A stretch of 7,432 nt of DNA. Source: Sphingomonadaceae bacterium (GTDB lineage: Bacteria; Pseudomonadota; Alphaproteobacteria; Sphingomonadales; Sphingomonadaceae). A program made the position numbers and the translations under genes. Of this stretch, positions 1 through 7,432 are shown one piece after another. Each line of letters opens with the position of its first letter. The stretch's first letter is position 1. The notes under the pieces are model-generated. The model worked only from the letters and a program-made list of their open reading frames with translations, was not told the origin of the DNA and searched no databases. Location: positions 1-7,432 of the forward strand of contig JACFNY010000054.1 in assembly GCA_019454625.1 (NCBI GenBank). The letters run 5' to 3'.

Positions 1-1275
1 GCACTGACGCTCGCGTGCCCCGCTGCGGCGGAAACCGTCGCCATCGTGAACGGCAAGGTCGCCACCGTCGCGCGCACCGAGCCGATCGAGAACGGCACCG
101 TCCTCATCCGCGACGGGCGCATCGCCGCCGTGGGCGCGAACGTCGCCGTCCCGGCGGACGCGCGCGTCGTCGATGCGGCGGGCGGCTGGGTGACGCCGGG
201 GCTGTTCGCGGGCTATTCGCGCGTCGGCATCGTCGAGGTCGATGCCGTCTCGGGCACCAACGACGCCCGCGCCTCGGCCGCGCCCTACGCGGCGGCGATC
301 GACATCGCGCCCGCCGTCAACCCGCTCACCACCGCCATCGCCGTGACGCGCATCGAGGGCGTGACGCGCGCCGCCGTGATGCCGGAGGCGGGAAACGACA
401 TCTTCGGCGGGCAGGGCCTCGTGCTGTCGCTCGGCGACGGCGCGCCCGTCACGCGGCCGCAGGCGTTCCAGTACATCGTGATGGGCGAGGACGGCGCGCG
501 CCTCGCGGGCGGCTCGCGCGGCGCCTTGTTCGCGCGGCTTGCCGACGCGTTCGCCGAGGCCGCGGCCTACGCGCGCAATCCGGCGGGCTACGGCTTCGGC
601 CGCGACCGCGGCTCGCTCCTCAAGAGGGCCGATGCCTCAGCGCTCGCGAAGGTCGTCGGCGGCGAGGTTCCGGCGGTCGTCAGCGTCAACCGCGCCAGCG
701 ACATCGTGAACGTGCTCGCGCTCAGGAAGACCTACCCGCGCCTGCGGCTCATCCTCGCCGGCGCGGCGGAGGGCTGGACGGTGGCGGACAGGATCGCCGC
801 GGCCGGGGTGCCGGTGCTGGCATCGGTCGCGCCGAACCTCCCCGAAAGCTTCGAGGCGCTCGCCGCGACCCAATCGAACGTCGGGCGCATGATCCGCGCG
901 GGCGTGAAGGTCGCGATCGTGCCGATCGGCCGCGATCTCAACCATCAGGTGCGCCTCATTCCGCAGCAGGCGGGGAACCTCGTCGCGCAGGGCCGGATTC
1001 CGGGCGGCGTTCAGGTCAGCCATGCCGAGGCGCTCGCGGCGCTCACGCGCAACCCGGCCGAGATCTTCGGGCTCGGCGGCCAGCTCGGCACGCTGGAGCC
1101 GGGCAAGCGCGCCGATGTCGTCGTCTGGTCGGGCGATCCGATCGAACTCGCCTCGGCGCCGACCGCGCTGTTCATCGACGGCCGTGCGACGCCGCTCGAA
1201 TCGCGGCAGACGAAGCTGCGTGATCGCTACAATCCGCTGAAGCAGGATACGATGCCCAAACAGTACAGCCGCTAG
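1..1275 (+). CDS. Exported amidohydrolase-fold protein (5'-partial), metal ligands apparently lost
   Basis: This is the 3' part of a gene; 424 codons and a TAG are visible and the frame is open to the left edge. The first residues (ALTLACPAAAETVAIVNGKV) look like the end of a signal peptide with an Ala-x-Ala type cleavage site, then the first beta strands, so only about 10-20 codons are probably missing and the protein is probably periplasmic. The GTG at 46 is internal, not a start. The fold is that of COG1228 / imidazolonepropionase-like amidohydrolases: GTVLIRDGRIAAVGANV (window residues 32-48), VTPGLFAGYSRVG (64-76), and a C-terminal block LTRNPAEIFGLGGQLGTLEPGKRADVVVWSGDP (348-380). In active members the PGL motif leads into HxH; here the aligned residues are Y72-S-R74. 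The later metal histidines also seem replaced (VNR at 229-231, AG at 254-255), while D312 may remain. Catalysis is therefore doubtful. Family placement is confident; substrate is unknown. Confidence 0.88.
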   Translation, partial: ALTLACPAAAETVAIVNGKVATVARTEPIENGTVLIRDGRIAAVGANVAVPADARVVDAAGGWVTPGLFAGYSRVGIVEVDAVSGTNDARASAAPYAAAIDIAPAVNPLTTAIAVTRIEGVTRAAVMPEAGNDIFGGQGLVLSLGDGAPVTRPQAFQYIVMGEDGARLAGGSRGALFARLADAFAEAAAYARNPAGYGFGRDRGSLLKRADASALAKVVGGEVPAVVSVNRASDIVNVLALRKTYPRLRLILAGAAEGWTVADRIAAAGVPVLASVAPNLPESFEALAATQSNVGRMIRAGVKVAIVPIGRDLNHQVRLIPQQAGNLVAQGRIPGGVQVSHAEALAALTRNPAEIFGLGGQLGTLEPGKRADVVVWSGDPIELASAPTALFIDGRATPLESRQTKLRDRYNPLKQDTMPKQYSR

Positions 1276-1282
1276 GAGAAGG

Positions 1283-1287
1283 GGAGG
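1283..1287 (+). promoter_or_regulatory. Ribosome binding site of the NnrU-family gene
   Basis: GGAGG lies 8 bases before the ATG at 1296, in the 20-bp gap after the amidohydrolase stop. A second purine-rich AGGAGAA begins inside that stop (1274-1280). The strong site fixes the start. The short gap, with no terminator-like hairpin, suggests cotranscription with the upstream gene. Confidence 0.7.
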
Positions 1288-1295
1288 GCCGTGAA

Positions 1296-1985
1296 ATGGC
1301 CGTGCTTGCAATCGCCGTCGCGTTGTTCGTGCTTACCCATTTCATCCTGTCCCACCCGCTCCGGGCGCCGCTTGTCGCAAGGCTCGGCGAGAAGGGCTTC
1401 CTCGGCCTCTATTCGCTGGTGGCGGCCGCGACGCTGATCTGGGCGGTGCTCGCCTACCGCGCCGCGCTGACCCAGCAGCTCTGGGTGCCGCCGCTCTGGG
1501 TGCTGCAAGCCGGCGGCCTCCTGATGCTGATCGCCTGCATCCTGTTCGTCGGCTCGTTCCTCGCGCCCAATCCGGCGATGGTGGAGGCGGGGAGGCTCCT
1601 TGCGAAAGGCACCGCGCCGAAGGGCGTGATGGGCATCACCCGGCATCCGATGATGTGGGCGTTCGGGCTCTGGGCCGTGGTGCATGTCGCCGTCACCGGG
1701 CGGCTCGAAACGCTGATCCTCGCGGGCGGCATCGGCATCCTCGCGCTCGTCGGCGCGCGGTTCCAGGACGGCAAGAAGGCCGCCCAGCTCGGTGCGGCGT
1801 GGGCGGCCTATGCGGGAAGCACCAGCTACTGGCCGCTCGGCGCGCAGCTTTCGGGACGGCTCGGCTGGTCGCGCGCGTGGCCGGGCGTGCTGCCCGTCGT
1901 CATCGGCCTCGCGCTCTATGTCGTCCTCGTCATGGCGCACCCGCTCGTCATCGGCAAAGCGACGGGGGCGGTGCCGTGGAGCTGA
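1296..1985 (+). CDS. NnrU family integral membrane protein
   Basis: A 229-residue protein of the NnrU family (named after a gene near the nitrite/nitric-oxide reductase genes of Rhodobacter). It is also distantly like the isoprenylcysteine methyltransferase / MAPEG-like membrane proteins. Its biochemical role is not settled. About six hydrophobic segments are visible: roughly residues 2-18, 37-57, 68-90, 118-134, 137-154 and 197-216. Family hallmarks are THFILSHPLR near the N terminus (14-23) and the central GITRHPMMWAFGLWAVVH (113-130), whose His and Pro residues sit at the start of a membrane helix. FQDGKK (156-161) and AYAGSTSYWPLG (171-182) are also typical. The start follows a strong GGAGG. 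The 3' end overlaps the next gene by 10 bp, so the two are probably translationally coupled. No denitrification gene is visible nearby, so the family name should not be read as evidence of nitrogen-oxide metabolism here. Confidence 0.9.
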   Translation: MAVLAIAVALFVLTHFILSHPLRAPLVARLGEKGFLGLYSLVAAATLIWAVLAYRAALTQQLWVPPLWVLQAGGLLMLIACILFVGSFLAPNPAMVEAGRLLAKGTAPKGVMGITRHPMMWAFGLWAVVHVAVTGRLETLILAGGIGILALVGARFQDGKKAAQLGAAWAAYAGSTSYWPLGAQLSGRLGWSRAWPGVLPVVIGLALYVVLVMAHPLVIGKATGAVPWS

Positions 1986-2763
1986 CCGGCAAGACCGTCT
2001 GGATCACGGGCGCGTCGTCGGGCATCGGTGCGGCGCTCGCCGACGCCTTCGCGGCGTCCGGCGCGAACGTCATCCTCTCGGGGCGTCGCGAGACCGCGCT
2101 CGCCGACATTGCGCGGCGGCTCGAAGGCGAAAGGCTCGTGCTGCCGTTCGAGGCGACCGACTACGCGGCGCTGCCGGGCATCGTCGACCGGGCATGGGCG
2201 TGGCGCGGCGCCATCGACATCCTCGTCAACAACGCCGGTATCTCGCAGCGCTCGATGGCGCTCGACACGGATTTCGGCGTGTACCGGCAGATCATGGAGG
2301 TCGATTTCTTCGCGCCGCTCCGGCTCACCCAGTTCGTGCTGCCGAAGATGGTGGCCCGCGGGCAGGGCCATTTCATCCAGATCGCCAGCGTCGCGGGCAA
2401 GATCGGCGCGCCGATGCGGACCGGCTACTGCGCCGCGAAGCACGCGCTCGTCGGCTACTCGGATGCGCTGCGCGCCGAGGTCGCCCAGCACGGCATCGGC
2501 GTCACGGTGATCACGCCCGGCTTCGTGCAGACAAGCATCGCCGAGAACGCGCTCGACGGCCACGGCAACCGCTACGGCCCGAAGGACGACCCGACCGGCC
2601 ACGGCATCAGCGCCGCCGAAGCGGCGGACGAGATCCTCGCCGGCCTGCGCGCCGGGAAACCCGAGATCCCCGTCGGCAAGGGCCTCGAGATGCAGGCGCT
2701 GTGGCTGAAGCGTCTCGCGCCGCGCTATGTTTTCCGGCGCGTCGCGAAGATGGCGCCGAAGCG

Positions 2764-2767
<4 letters not shown>
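1976..2767 (+). CDS. Short-chain dehydrogenase/reductase (SDR), classical type
   Basis: A 263-residue soluble NAD(P)H-dependent oxidoreductase, the normal length for a classical SDR. I chose the GTG at 1976 because it gives a standard SDR N terminus (VELTGKTVWITGASSGIG), and a G-rich stretch at 1964-1968 can serve as ribosome binding site; the frame stays open upstream but that part is only the shadow of the NnrU gene. Motifs: cofactor glycine motif TGASSGIG (11-18), GRR at 36-38 after beta-2, which favours NADP(H), NNAG (85-88), catalytic S138, Y151 and K155 (YCAAK). The position that is usually the tetrad Asn reads EVDFF, so it is Asp110. The PG motif (ITPGFVQT) and a basic C-terminal tail (RYVFRRVAKMAPKR) follow. 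It resembles the DHRS7-like / bacterial 'SDR family oxidoreductase' group. Substrate cannot be read from sequence. It is last in a plus-strand run after the NnrU gene. Confidence 0.93.
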
Positions 2768-3733
<966 letters not shown>

Positions 3734-3762
<29 letters not shown>

Positions 3763-5161
3763 CGTCGATGCCCTTTCCGTAGATCGTCCCGGCCTTCACG
3801 CCGGCGAGGAAGCCGTTCATCTCGCGTCTCACGGGCACGGCCAGCAGCGCAAGCCCGATCAGGTTCGGCACGACCATCAGGAAGAACAGGCTGTCGATCA
3901 GGTCGACGACCTTGCCGGGCGAGAGCACCGCGCCGATTGGTTGCAGCAGGCAGTAGAGCAGCTTGAAGGCGATCTCGCTCGCGCGGCTATGCCCGAACAG
4001 GTAGCCCCACGCCTGCAACCCGTAGTAGCCCCACGAGATCAGCGTCGAGAAGGCGAACAGGAACACCGCGACGGAGAGCACGTAGGGGAACCACGACGCC
4101 ACCGTGCCGAACGCGGCGGAGGTCATGGCGATGTCGCCGTGGCCGTCGTCGTAGACGCCGGTCACGACGATGATGAGCGCGGTCATCGTGCAGATGATCA
4201 TGGTGTCGAGCAGCGGTTCGATCAGCCCGACCATGCCTTCGGATGCCGGGTGATGCGTTCGTGCCGCGCTGTGCGCCATCACCGCGCTGCCGACGCCCGC
4301 CTCGCACGAGAACACCGCGCGCCGCATCCCGACGACGAAGCTGCCGATGGCGCCGCCCGCCACGGCCTCGGGCGCGAAGGCCGTGCGCACGATGGTTTCG
4401 AGCGCGCCGGGAATGGCCCCGGCGTTGGTGATCAGGATGACGACGCCCGCGCCGAGGTAGATCACGCACATCAGCGGCACCAGCCGCGCGGCGACGCTGG
4501 CGATGGAGCGGACGCCGCCGATGATGACGACGCCGACGGCGAGCGTGAGGAACAGCCCGTAGACGAGGCCGTTGCCGGGTCCGTTGTCGATTTCCGCGAT
4601 GAGGGTGAGCTGGCTGAAGCTCTGGTTCACCTGCAGGAGCGGCAGCGCGCCGCCGAGCGCGAAGACGGCGTAGAGCGCGCCGAGGCCCCGGCCCGTCTTC
4701 GGCAGGCCGAGCCGGGCAAGGCCGTTCTTCAGCGTGTACATCGGCCCGCCGAGCACCTCGCCCGTCGGCGTGAACTCGCGGTACATCAGCCCCAGCGTCA
4801 CCTCGGCGGCTTTCAGCGCCATCGCGAAGAAGCCGATCACGAACATCCAGAACGCCGCGCCCGGCCCGCCGAGCGCGATGGCGATGGCGACGCCGCCGAT
4901 GTTGCCGAGGCCGATGGTGCCCGAAAGCGCCGTCGACAGCGCCTGGAACTGGCTGACGCTGCCGGGCGCGCTGTCGTCGATATGGCGGCCGCGGATGAGC
5001 TCGAAGCCGATACCCACGCCGCGGAATTGCGGGAGGCCGAGCCACAGCGTGAAGAAGATCATCGCCGTGCCGAGCGCGAGCACGACCAGCTCGATCTCAG
5101 CCCCGAAAAACGGCACCTTCATGAACACGAAGGCGGAAAGCCGGTCGACAAAACGACCCAT
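3734..5161 (-). CDS. Alanine/glycine:cation symporter (AGCS family)
   Basis: A 475-residue inner-membrane transporter expected to import alanine, glycine or similar small amino acids with Na+ or H+. I place the start at the ATG at 5161 (MGRFVDRLSAF) because AAGGA lies 8 bases upstream on the minus strand; the ATG 33 bases further out (5194) has no recognisable ribosome binding site. Family signatures are clear: STALSGTIGLGNIGGVAIAIALGGPGAAFWM (76-106), GGPMYTLKNG (138-147), RRAVFSCEAGVGSAVMAHSA (280-299), LISWGYYGLQAWGYLFG (374-390). Around ten hydrophobic helices are visible, with a short N-terminal amphipathic part and a hydrophilic C-terminal tail. The usual SNEAG motif reads SCEAG, with Cys286 in place of a highly conserved Asn. 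The gene is divergent from glmM and overlaps the aldo/keto reductase by 29 bp. Family assignment is firm; substrate and coupling ion are inferred from the family. Confidence 0.94.
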
Positions 5162-5174
5162 TGCCTCGATCCTT
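5162..5174 (-). promoter_or_regulatory. Ribosome binding site deciding the symporter start
   Basis: Read on the minus strand, AAGGA is followed by an 8-base spacer and the ATG at 5161. No comparable sequence precedes the upstream in-frame ATG at 5194. This is why the shorter symporter is annotated. Confidence 0.65.
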
Positions 5175-5230
5175 GCGTGCGGCCCGCCCTGCATTTGAAC
5201 GATTTTGAGGCATAAAGAGCCTGTTATGAA

Positions 5231-5249
5231 CGCGCGTGCAAGACGCGCG
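5231..5249 (+). repeat. Perfect inverted repeat (7-bp stem, 5-base loop) in the glmM leader
   Basis: CGCGCGT (5231-5237) and ACGCGCG (5243-5249) are perfect inverted copies around a GCAAG loop. The hairpin ends 7 bases before the purine-rich GAGAGGA ribosome binding site of glmM. There is no following T run on either strand, so it does not look like a terminator. It could shape translation or stability of the glmM mRNA, or be a protein-binding site. In GC-rich DNA a stem of alternating C and G can also arise by chance. Confidence 0.6.
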
Positions 5250-5256
5250 GGGGCTT

Positions 5257-5263
5257 GAGAGGA
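5257..5263 (+). promoter_or_regulatory. Ribosome binding site deciding the glmM start
   Basis: GAGAGGA ends 5 bases before the ATG at 5269. It supports that start over the in-frame GTG at 5236, which lies inside the inverted repeat and would add residues not typical of GlmM. Confidence 0.7.
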
Positions 5264-5268
5264 CGATT

Positions 5269-6609
5269 ATGGGCGGCCGCCGCTATTTCGGCACCGATGG
5301 AATCAGGGGGCTCACCAACACCGCGCCGATGACGCCCGAGATCGCCATGCGCGTCGGGCAGGCGGCGGGCGCCAAGTTCCTGCGCGGCGACCACAAGCAC
5401 CGCGTCGTCATCGGCAAGGATACGCGGCTTTCCGGCTACATGATGGAATCGGCGCTGATCGCCGGCTTCACCAGCGTCGGCATGGACGTGGTGATGGTGG
5501 GGCCGGTGCCGACCCCGGCGGTAGCGATGCTGACGCGCTCGATGCGCGCCGATCTCGGCGTGATGATCTCGGCGAGCCACAACGCCTTTCAGGACAACGG
5601 CATCAAGCTGTTCGGGCCGGACGGCTACAAGCTCTCCGACGAGGACGAGCTCGAGATCGAGGCGCTGCTCGAGGCCGCGCCGAAGCTCGCCGATCCGGCG
5701 CAGATCGGCCGCGCGAAGAAGATCGAGGACGCGCGCGGCCGCTACATCCACTTCGCGAAGTCGGCCTTCCCCGATCACCTGCGGCTCGACGGGCTGAAGC
5801 TCGTCGTCGATTGCGCGAACGGCGCCGCCTACAATGTCGCGCCGAGCGCGCTCTGGGAGCTTGGCGCGGACGTCGAGGCGATCGGCGTCAATCCGAACGG
5901 CTTCAACATCAACGACGACGTCGGCTCCACGAAGCCCGCGGCGCTCCAGAACAAGGTCGTAGAATCGGGCGCGCATATCGGCATCGCGCTCGACGGCGAT
6001 GCCGACCGGCTGATCATCATCGACGAGCGCGGCCAGATCGTCGACGGCGACCAGCTGATGGCGCTCGTCACCCGGAGCTGGCACGCGGCGGGCCGCCTCA
6101 AGGGCGGCGGGCTCGTCGCCACGGTGATGTCGAACCTCGGCCTCGAACGCTACCTCGGCGGCCTCGGCCTTAATCTGGAACGCGCCAAGGTCGGCGACCG
6201 CTACGTGCTCGAGGCGATGCGCGCCAAGGGCTGCAACGTCGGCGGCGAGCAGTCCGGCCATATCATCCTCTCCGACTATTCGACGACCGGCGACGGCCTC
6301 GTCGCGGCGCTGCAGGTCCTCGCCGTGCTCGTCGAGGACGGCAGGCCCGCCTCGGAGGTGCTGAAGCTGTTCGATCCGCTGCCGCAGCTCCTCAAGAACG
6401 TCCGGTTCAACGGCGGCCAGCCGCTCGACGCCGACAGCGTCAAGGGCGTCATCGCCGCCGCCGAGGCGCGCCTGAACGGCACGGGCCGGCTCGTCATCCG
6501 CAAGTCGGGGACGGAACCGCTGATCCGCGTGATGGCGGAGGGCGAGGACATGGGCCTCGTCGAAAGCCTCGTCGACGAAATCTGCGAAGCGGTGGCGAAG
6601 GCGGCATGA
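5269..6609 (+). CDS. glmM: Phosphoglucosamine mutase GlmM
   Basis: Cytosolic enzyme converting glucosamine-6-phosphate to glucosamine-1-phosphate, an essential step to UDP-GlcNAc for peptidoglycan and lipid A. The 446-residue length and N terminus [14 protein letters not shown] are standard for GlmM and support the ATG at 5269. Motifs in order: active-site phosphoserine loop [20 protein letters not shown] (100-119; Ser103 is the phosphate carrier, with Ala where many relatives have Pro after SHN), Mg-binding DGDADR (242-247), sugar-specificity loop GGEQSGH (325-331), and phosphate-binding [12 protein letters not shown] (411-422). All expected key residues are present, so it should be active; activation needs phosphorylation of Ser103 in this family. 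It is the first gene of its unit, with its own leader, and overlaps thiD by ATGA, so the two are likely cotranscribed and translationally coupled. In many bacteria glmM follows folP or ftsH; that arrangement is not present here. Confidence 0.97.
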   Translation: MGGRRYFGTDGIRGLTNTAPMTPEIAMRVGQAAGAKFLRGDHKHRVVIGKDTRLSGYMMESALIAGFTSVGMDVVMVGPVPTPAVAMLTRSMRADLGVMISASHNAFQDNGIKLFGPDGYKLSDEDELEIEALLEAAPKLADPAQIGRAKKIEDARGRYIHFAKSAFPDHLRLDGLKLVVDCANGAAYNVAPSALWELGADVEAIGVNPNGFNINDDVGSTKPAALQNKVVESGAHIGIALDGDADRLIIIDERGQIVDGDQLMALVTRSWHAAGRLKGGGLVATVMSNLGLERYLGGLGLNLERAKVGDRYVLEAMRAKGCNVGGEQSGHIILSDYSTTGDGLVAALQVLAVLVEDGRPASEVLKLFDPLPQLLKNVRFNGGQPLDADSVKGVIAAAEARLNGTGRLVIRKSGTEPLIRVMAEGEDMGLVESLVDEICEAVAKAA

Positions 6610-7406
6610 CCAAGCCCAAACCGGCGCGCGTCCTCATCATCGCGGGGTCCGATTCCGGCGGCGGCGCCGGCATTCAGGCCGACATCAAGACGGTCACGAT
6701 GCTCGGCGGCTATGCCGCGACCGCGATCACCGCCGTCACCGTGCAGGACACGAACGGCGTCCACGACGTGCATCCCGTCCCGGTCAGCGTGATCGCCGCG
6801 CAGATCGAGGCCGTGCTGGCCGACATCGGCGCGGATGCGGTCAAGATCGGAATGCTCGGCAGCCAGGCCGTGGTCGAGGCCGTGGCGGGCGCGCTCACCG
6901 ACGTTTCCGTGCCGATCGTCCTCGATCCCGTGATGGTCGCCAAGGGCGGCGCGCACTTGCTGCGCCCGGATGCGGTCGAGGCGCTGACATCGCTGCTCGT
7001 GCCGATGGCGGACGTGGTGACGCCCAACATCGTCGAGGCGGAGGCGCTTTCGGGCAAGAAGATCCGCTCGGCGGAAGACGCCCGCGACGCCGGGGAGGCG
7101 ATCCTCGGGCTCGGCGCGAAGGCGGTGCTGGTGAAGGGCGCTCACCTCAAGGGCGACGAGATCAGCGACTGGCTGGTGACGCCGGGGCGCGCCAAGGAAT
7201 GGATCGATTCGCGCATCGCCACCAAGCACACGCACGGCACGGGCTGCACGCTCGCCTCGGCGCTCGCGGTCGGCCTTGCCCAGAAGATGCCGCTCGAACA
7301 GGCAGCGTGGCGCGCGCGCGACTACGTGCGGCAGGCGATCCTCGCCGCGCCGGGCTTCGGCGCCGGGCACGGGCCGCTCGGCCACGGCTGGCCGCTGGCG
7401 CGGTGA
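6606..7406 (+). CDS. thiD: Hydroxymethylpyrimidine/phosphomethylpyrimidine kinase ThiD
   Basis: A 266-residue cytosolic ribokinase-fold enzyme that phosphorylates HMP to HMP-P and then HMP-PP, supplying the pyrimidine half of thiamine. Motifs: substrate-binding [18 protein letters not shown] (12-29), VKIGMLGS (79-86), [14 protein letters not shown] (106-119), [11 protein letters not shown] (138-148), and the anion-hole/catalytic block [12 protein letters not shown] (210-221) with Cys214. Length and motif order are those of stand-alone ThiD, with no fused ThiE or TenA domain. The start is the ATG of an ATGA overlap with the glmM stop. No TPP riboswitch can precede it because there is no gap, so expression probably follows glmM. 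Dedicated pyridoxine kinases are related, but the [13 protein letters not shown] motif favours ThiD. Confidence 0.96.
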   Translation: MTKPKPARVLIIAGSDSGGGAGIQADIKTVTMLGGYAATAITAVTVQDTNGVHDVHPVPVSVIAAQIEAVLADIGADAVKIGMLGSQAVVEAVAGALTDVSVPIVLDPVMVAKGGAHLLRPDAVEALTSLLVPMADVVTPNIVEAEALSGKKIRSAEDARDAGEAILGLGAKAVLVKGAHLKGDEISDWLVTPGRAKEWIDSRIATKHTHGTGCTLASALAVGLAQKMPLEQAAWRARDYVRQAILAAPGFGAGHGPLGHGWPLAR

Positions 7407-7432
7407 AACGCGCAGGGCCGGACTACAGTCAC
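7403..7432 (+). CDS. Possible start of a further gene (3'-partial)
   Basis: A GTG overlaps the thiD TGA as GTGA and opens a frame running to the window edge ([10 protein letters not shown], 10 codons). The arrangement copies the ATGA junction between glmM and thiD and suggests the operon continues. The peptide is too short to identify, and no clear ribosome binding site precedes it. Ribonuclease HII N termini can look similar, but that is only a guess. Confidence 0.35.
   Translation, partial: MKRAGPDYSH

Larger units (their letters stand above)
5162..5268. promoter_or_regulatory. Divergent intergenic region (symporter / glmM), probable promoters
   Basis: This 107-bp gap is the only substantial non-coding DNA in the window and separates two divergent units, so it should carry both promoters. 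Bases 5191-5230 are clearly AT-richer than the surroundings. Possible plus-strand elements are TTGAGG (5205-5210) and TATGAA (5225-5230), but their 14-base spacing is too short for a convincing sigma-70 pair; I could not choose a good minus-strand pair. A short interrupted palindrome AGGC..GCCT (5208-5222) is too weak to call an operator. The assignment rests on position and base composition. Confidence 0.5.

Noticed and set aside
46..48. GTG as the start of the amidohydrolase-like gene
   Set aside because: The frame is open to the left edge and encodes the tail of a signal peptide and a first beta strand, so the true start is outside the window.
15..1223. Plus-strand open frame (402 codons) overlapping the amidohydrolase-like gene
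   Set aside because: Extremely Arg-rich with no motif; it is a frame-shifted shadow of the amidohydrolase-fold gene.
5195..5230. A specific sigma-70 promoter for glmM
   Set aside because: Candidate -35 and -10 boxes exist, but with 14-base or 25-base spacing, so I did not call a defined promoter, only the region.
5231..5256. Rho-independent terminator in the divergent gap
   Set aside because: The stem is good but no T run follows on either strand, and no gene ends here.
6540..6606. TPP riboswitch before thiD
   Set aside because: thiD overlaps glmM with no leader, and the sequence before it is ordinary glmM coding sequence.

Overview
The window is GC-rich chromosomal DNA, with codon third positions mostly G or C. 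It reads as an alphaproteobacterium, most likely of the Sphingomonadales. That placement is an inference from overall protein flavour (the GlmM active-site context, an NnrU-family protein, an exported amidohydrolase-like protein and very tight gene packing), not from a marker gene. Almost every base is coding. I see no rRNA, tRNA, CRISPR array, insertion sequence or phage gene.

Layout. Left block, plus strand, 1-2767: the 3' part of an exported amidohydrolase-fold protein (start lies outside the window), then an NnrU-family membrane protein 20 bp later, then a short-chain dehydrogenase whose GTG start overlaps the NnrU stop by 10 bp. Middle block, minus strand, 5161-2764: an alanine/glycine:cation symporter (AGCS family) followed by an aldo/keto reductase that overlaps its end by 29 bp. 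The two blocks converge so tightly that both stop codons lie in one CTAG palindrome. Right block, plus strand, from 5269: glmM (phosphoglucosamine mutase), then thiD (HMP/HMP-P kinase) with an ATGA overlap, then a possible next gene opened by a GTGA overlap at the window edge.

The only real non-coding stretch is the 107-bp divergent gap 5162-5268, between the symporter and glmM. It contains an AT-rich core that probably holds the promoters of both units, and a perfect 7-bp inverted repeat in the glmM leader.

Functionally, glmM feeds UDP-GlcNAc synthesis for peptidoglycan and LPS, and thiD feeds thiamine synthesis. The symporter probably imports small neutral amino acids with Na+ or H+. The two reductases and the amidohydrolase-like protein have unknown substrates. 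I found no convincing new system. The points most worth a second look are the amidohydrolase-like protein that has lost its metal-binding histidines, an Asn-to-Cys change in the symporter's most conserved motif, and the hairpin in the glmM leader.
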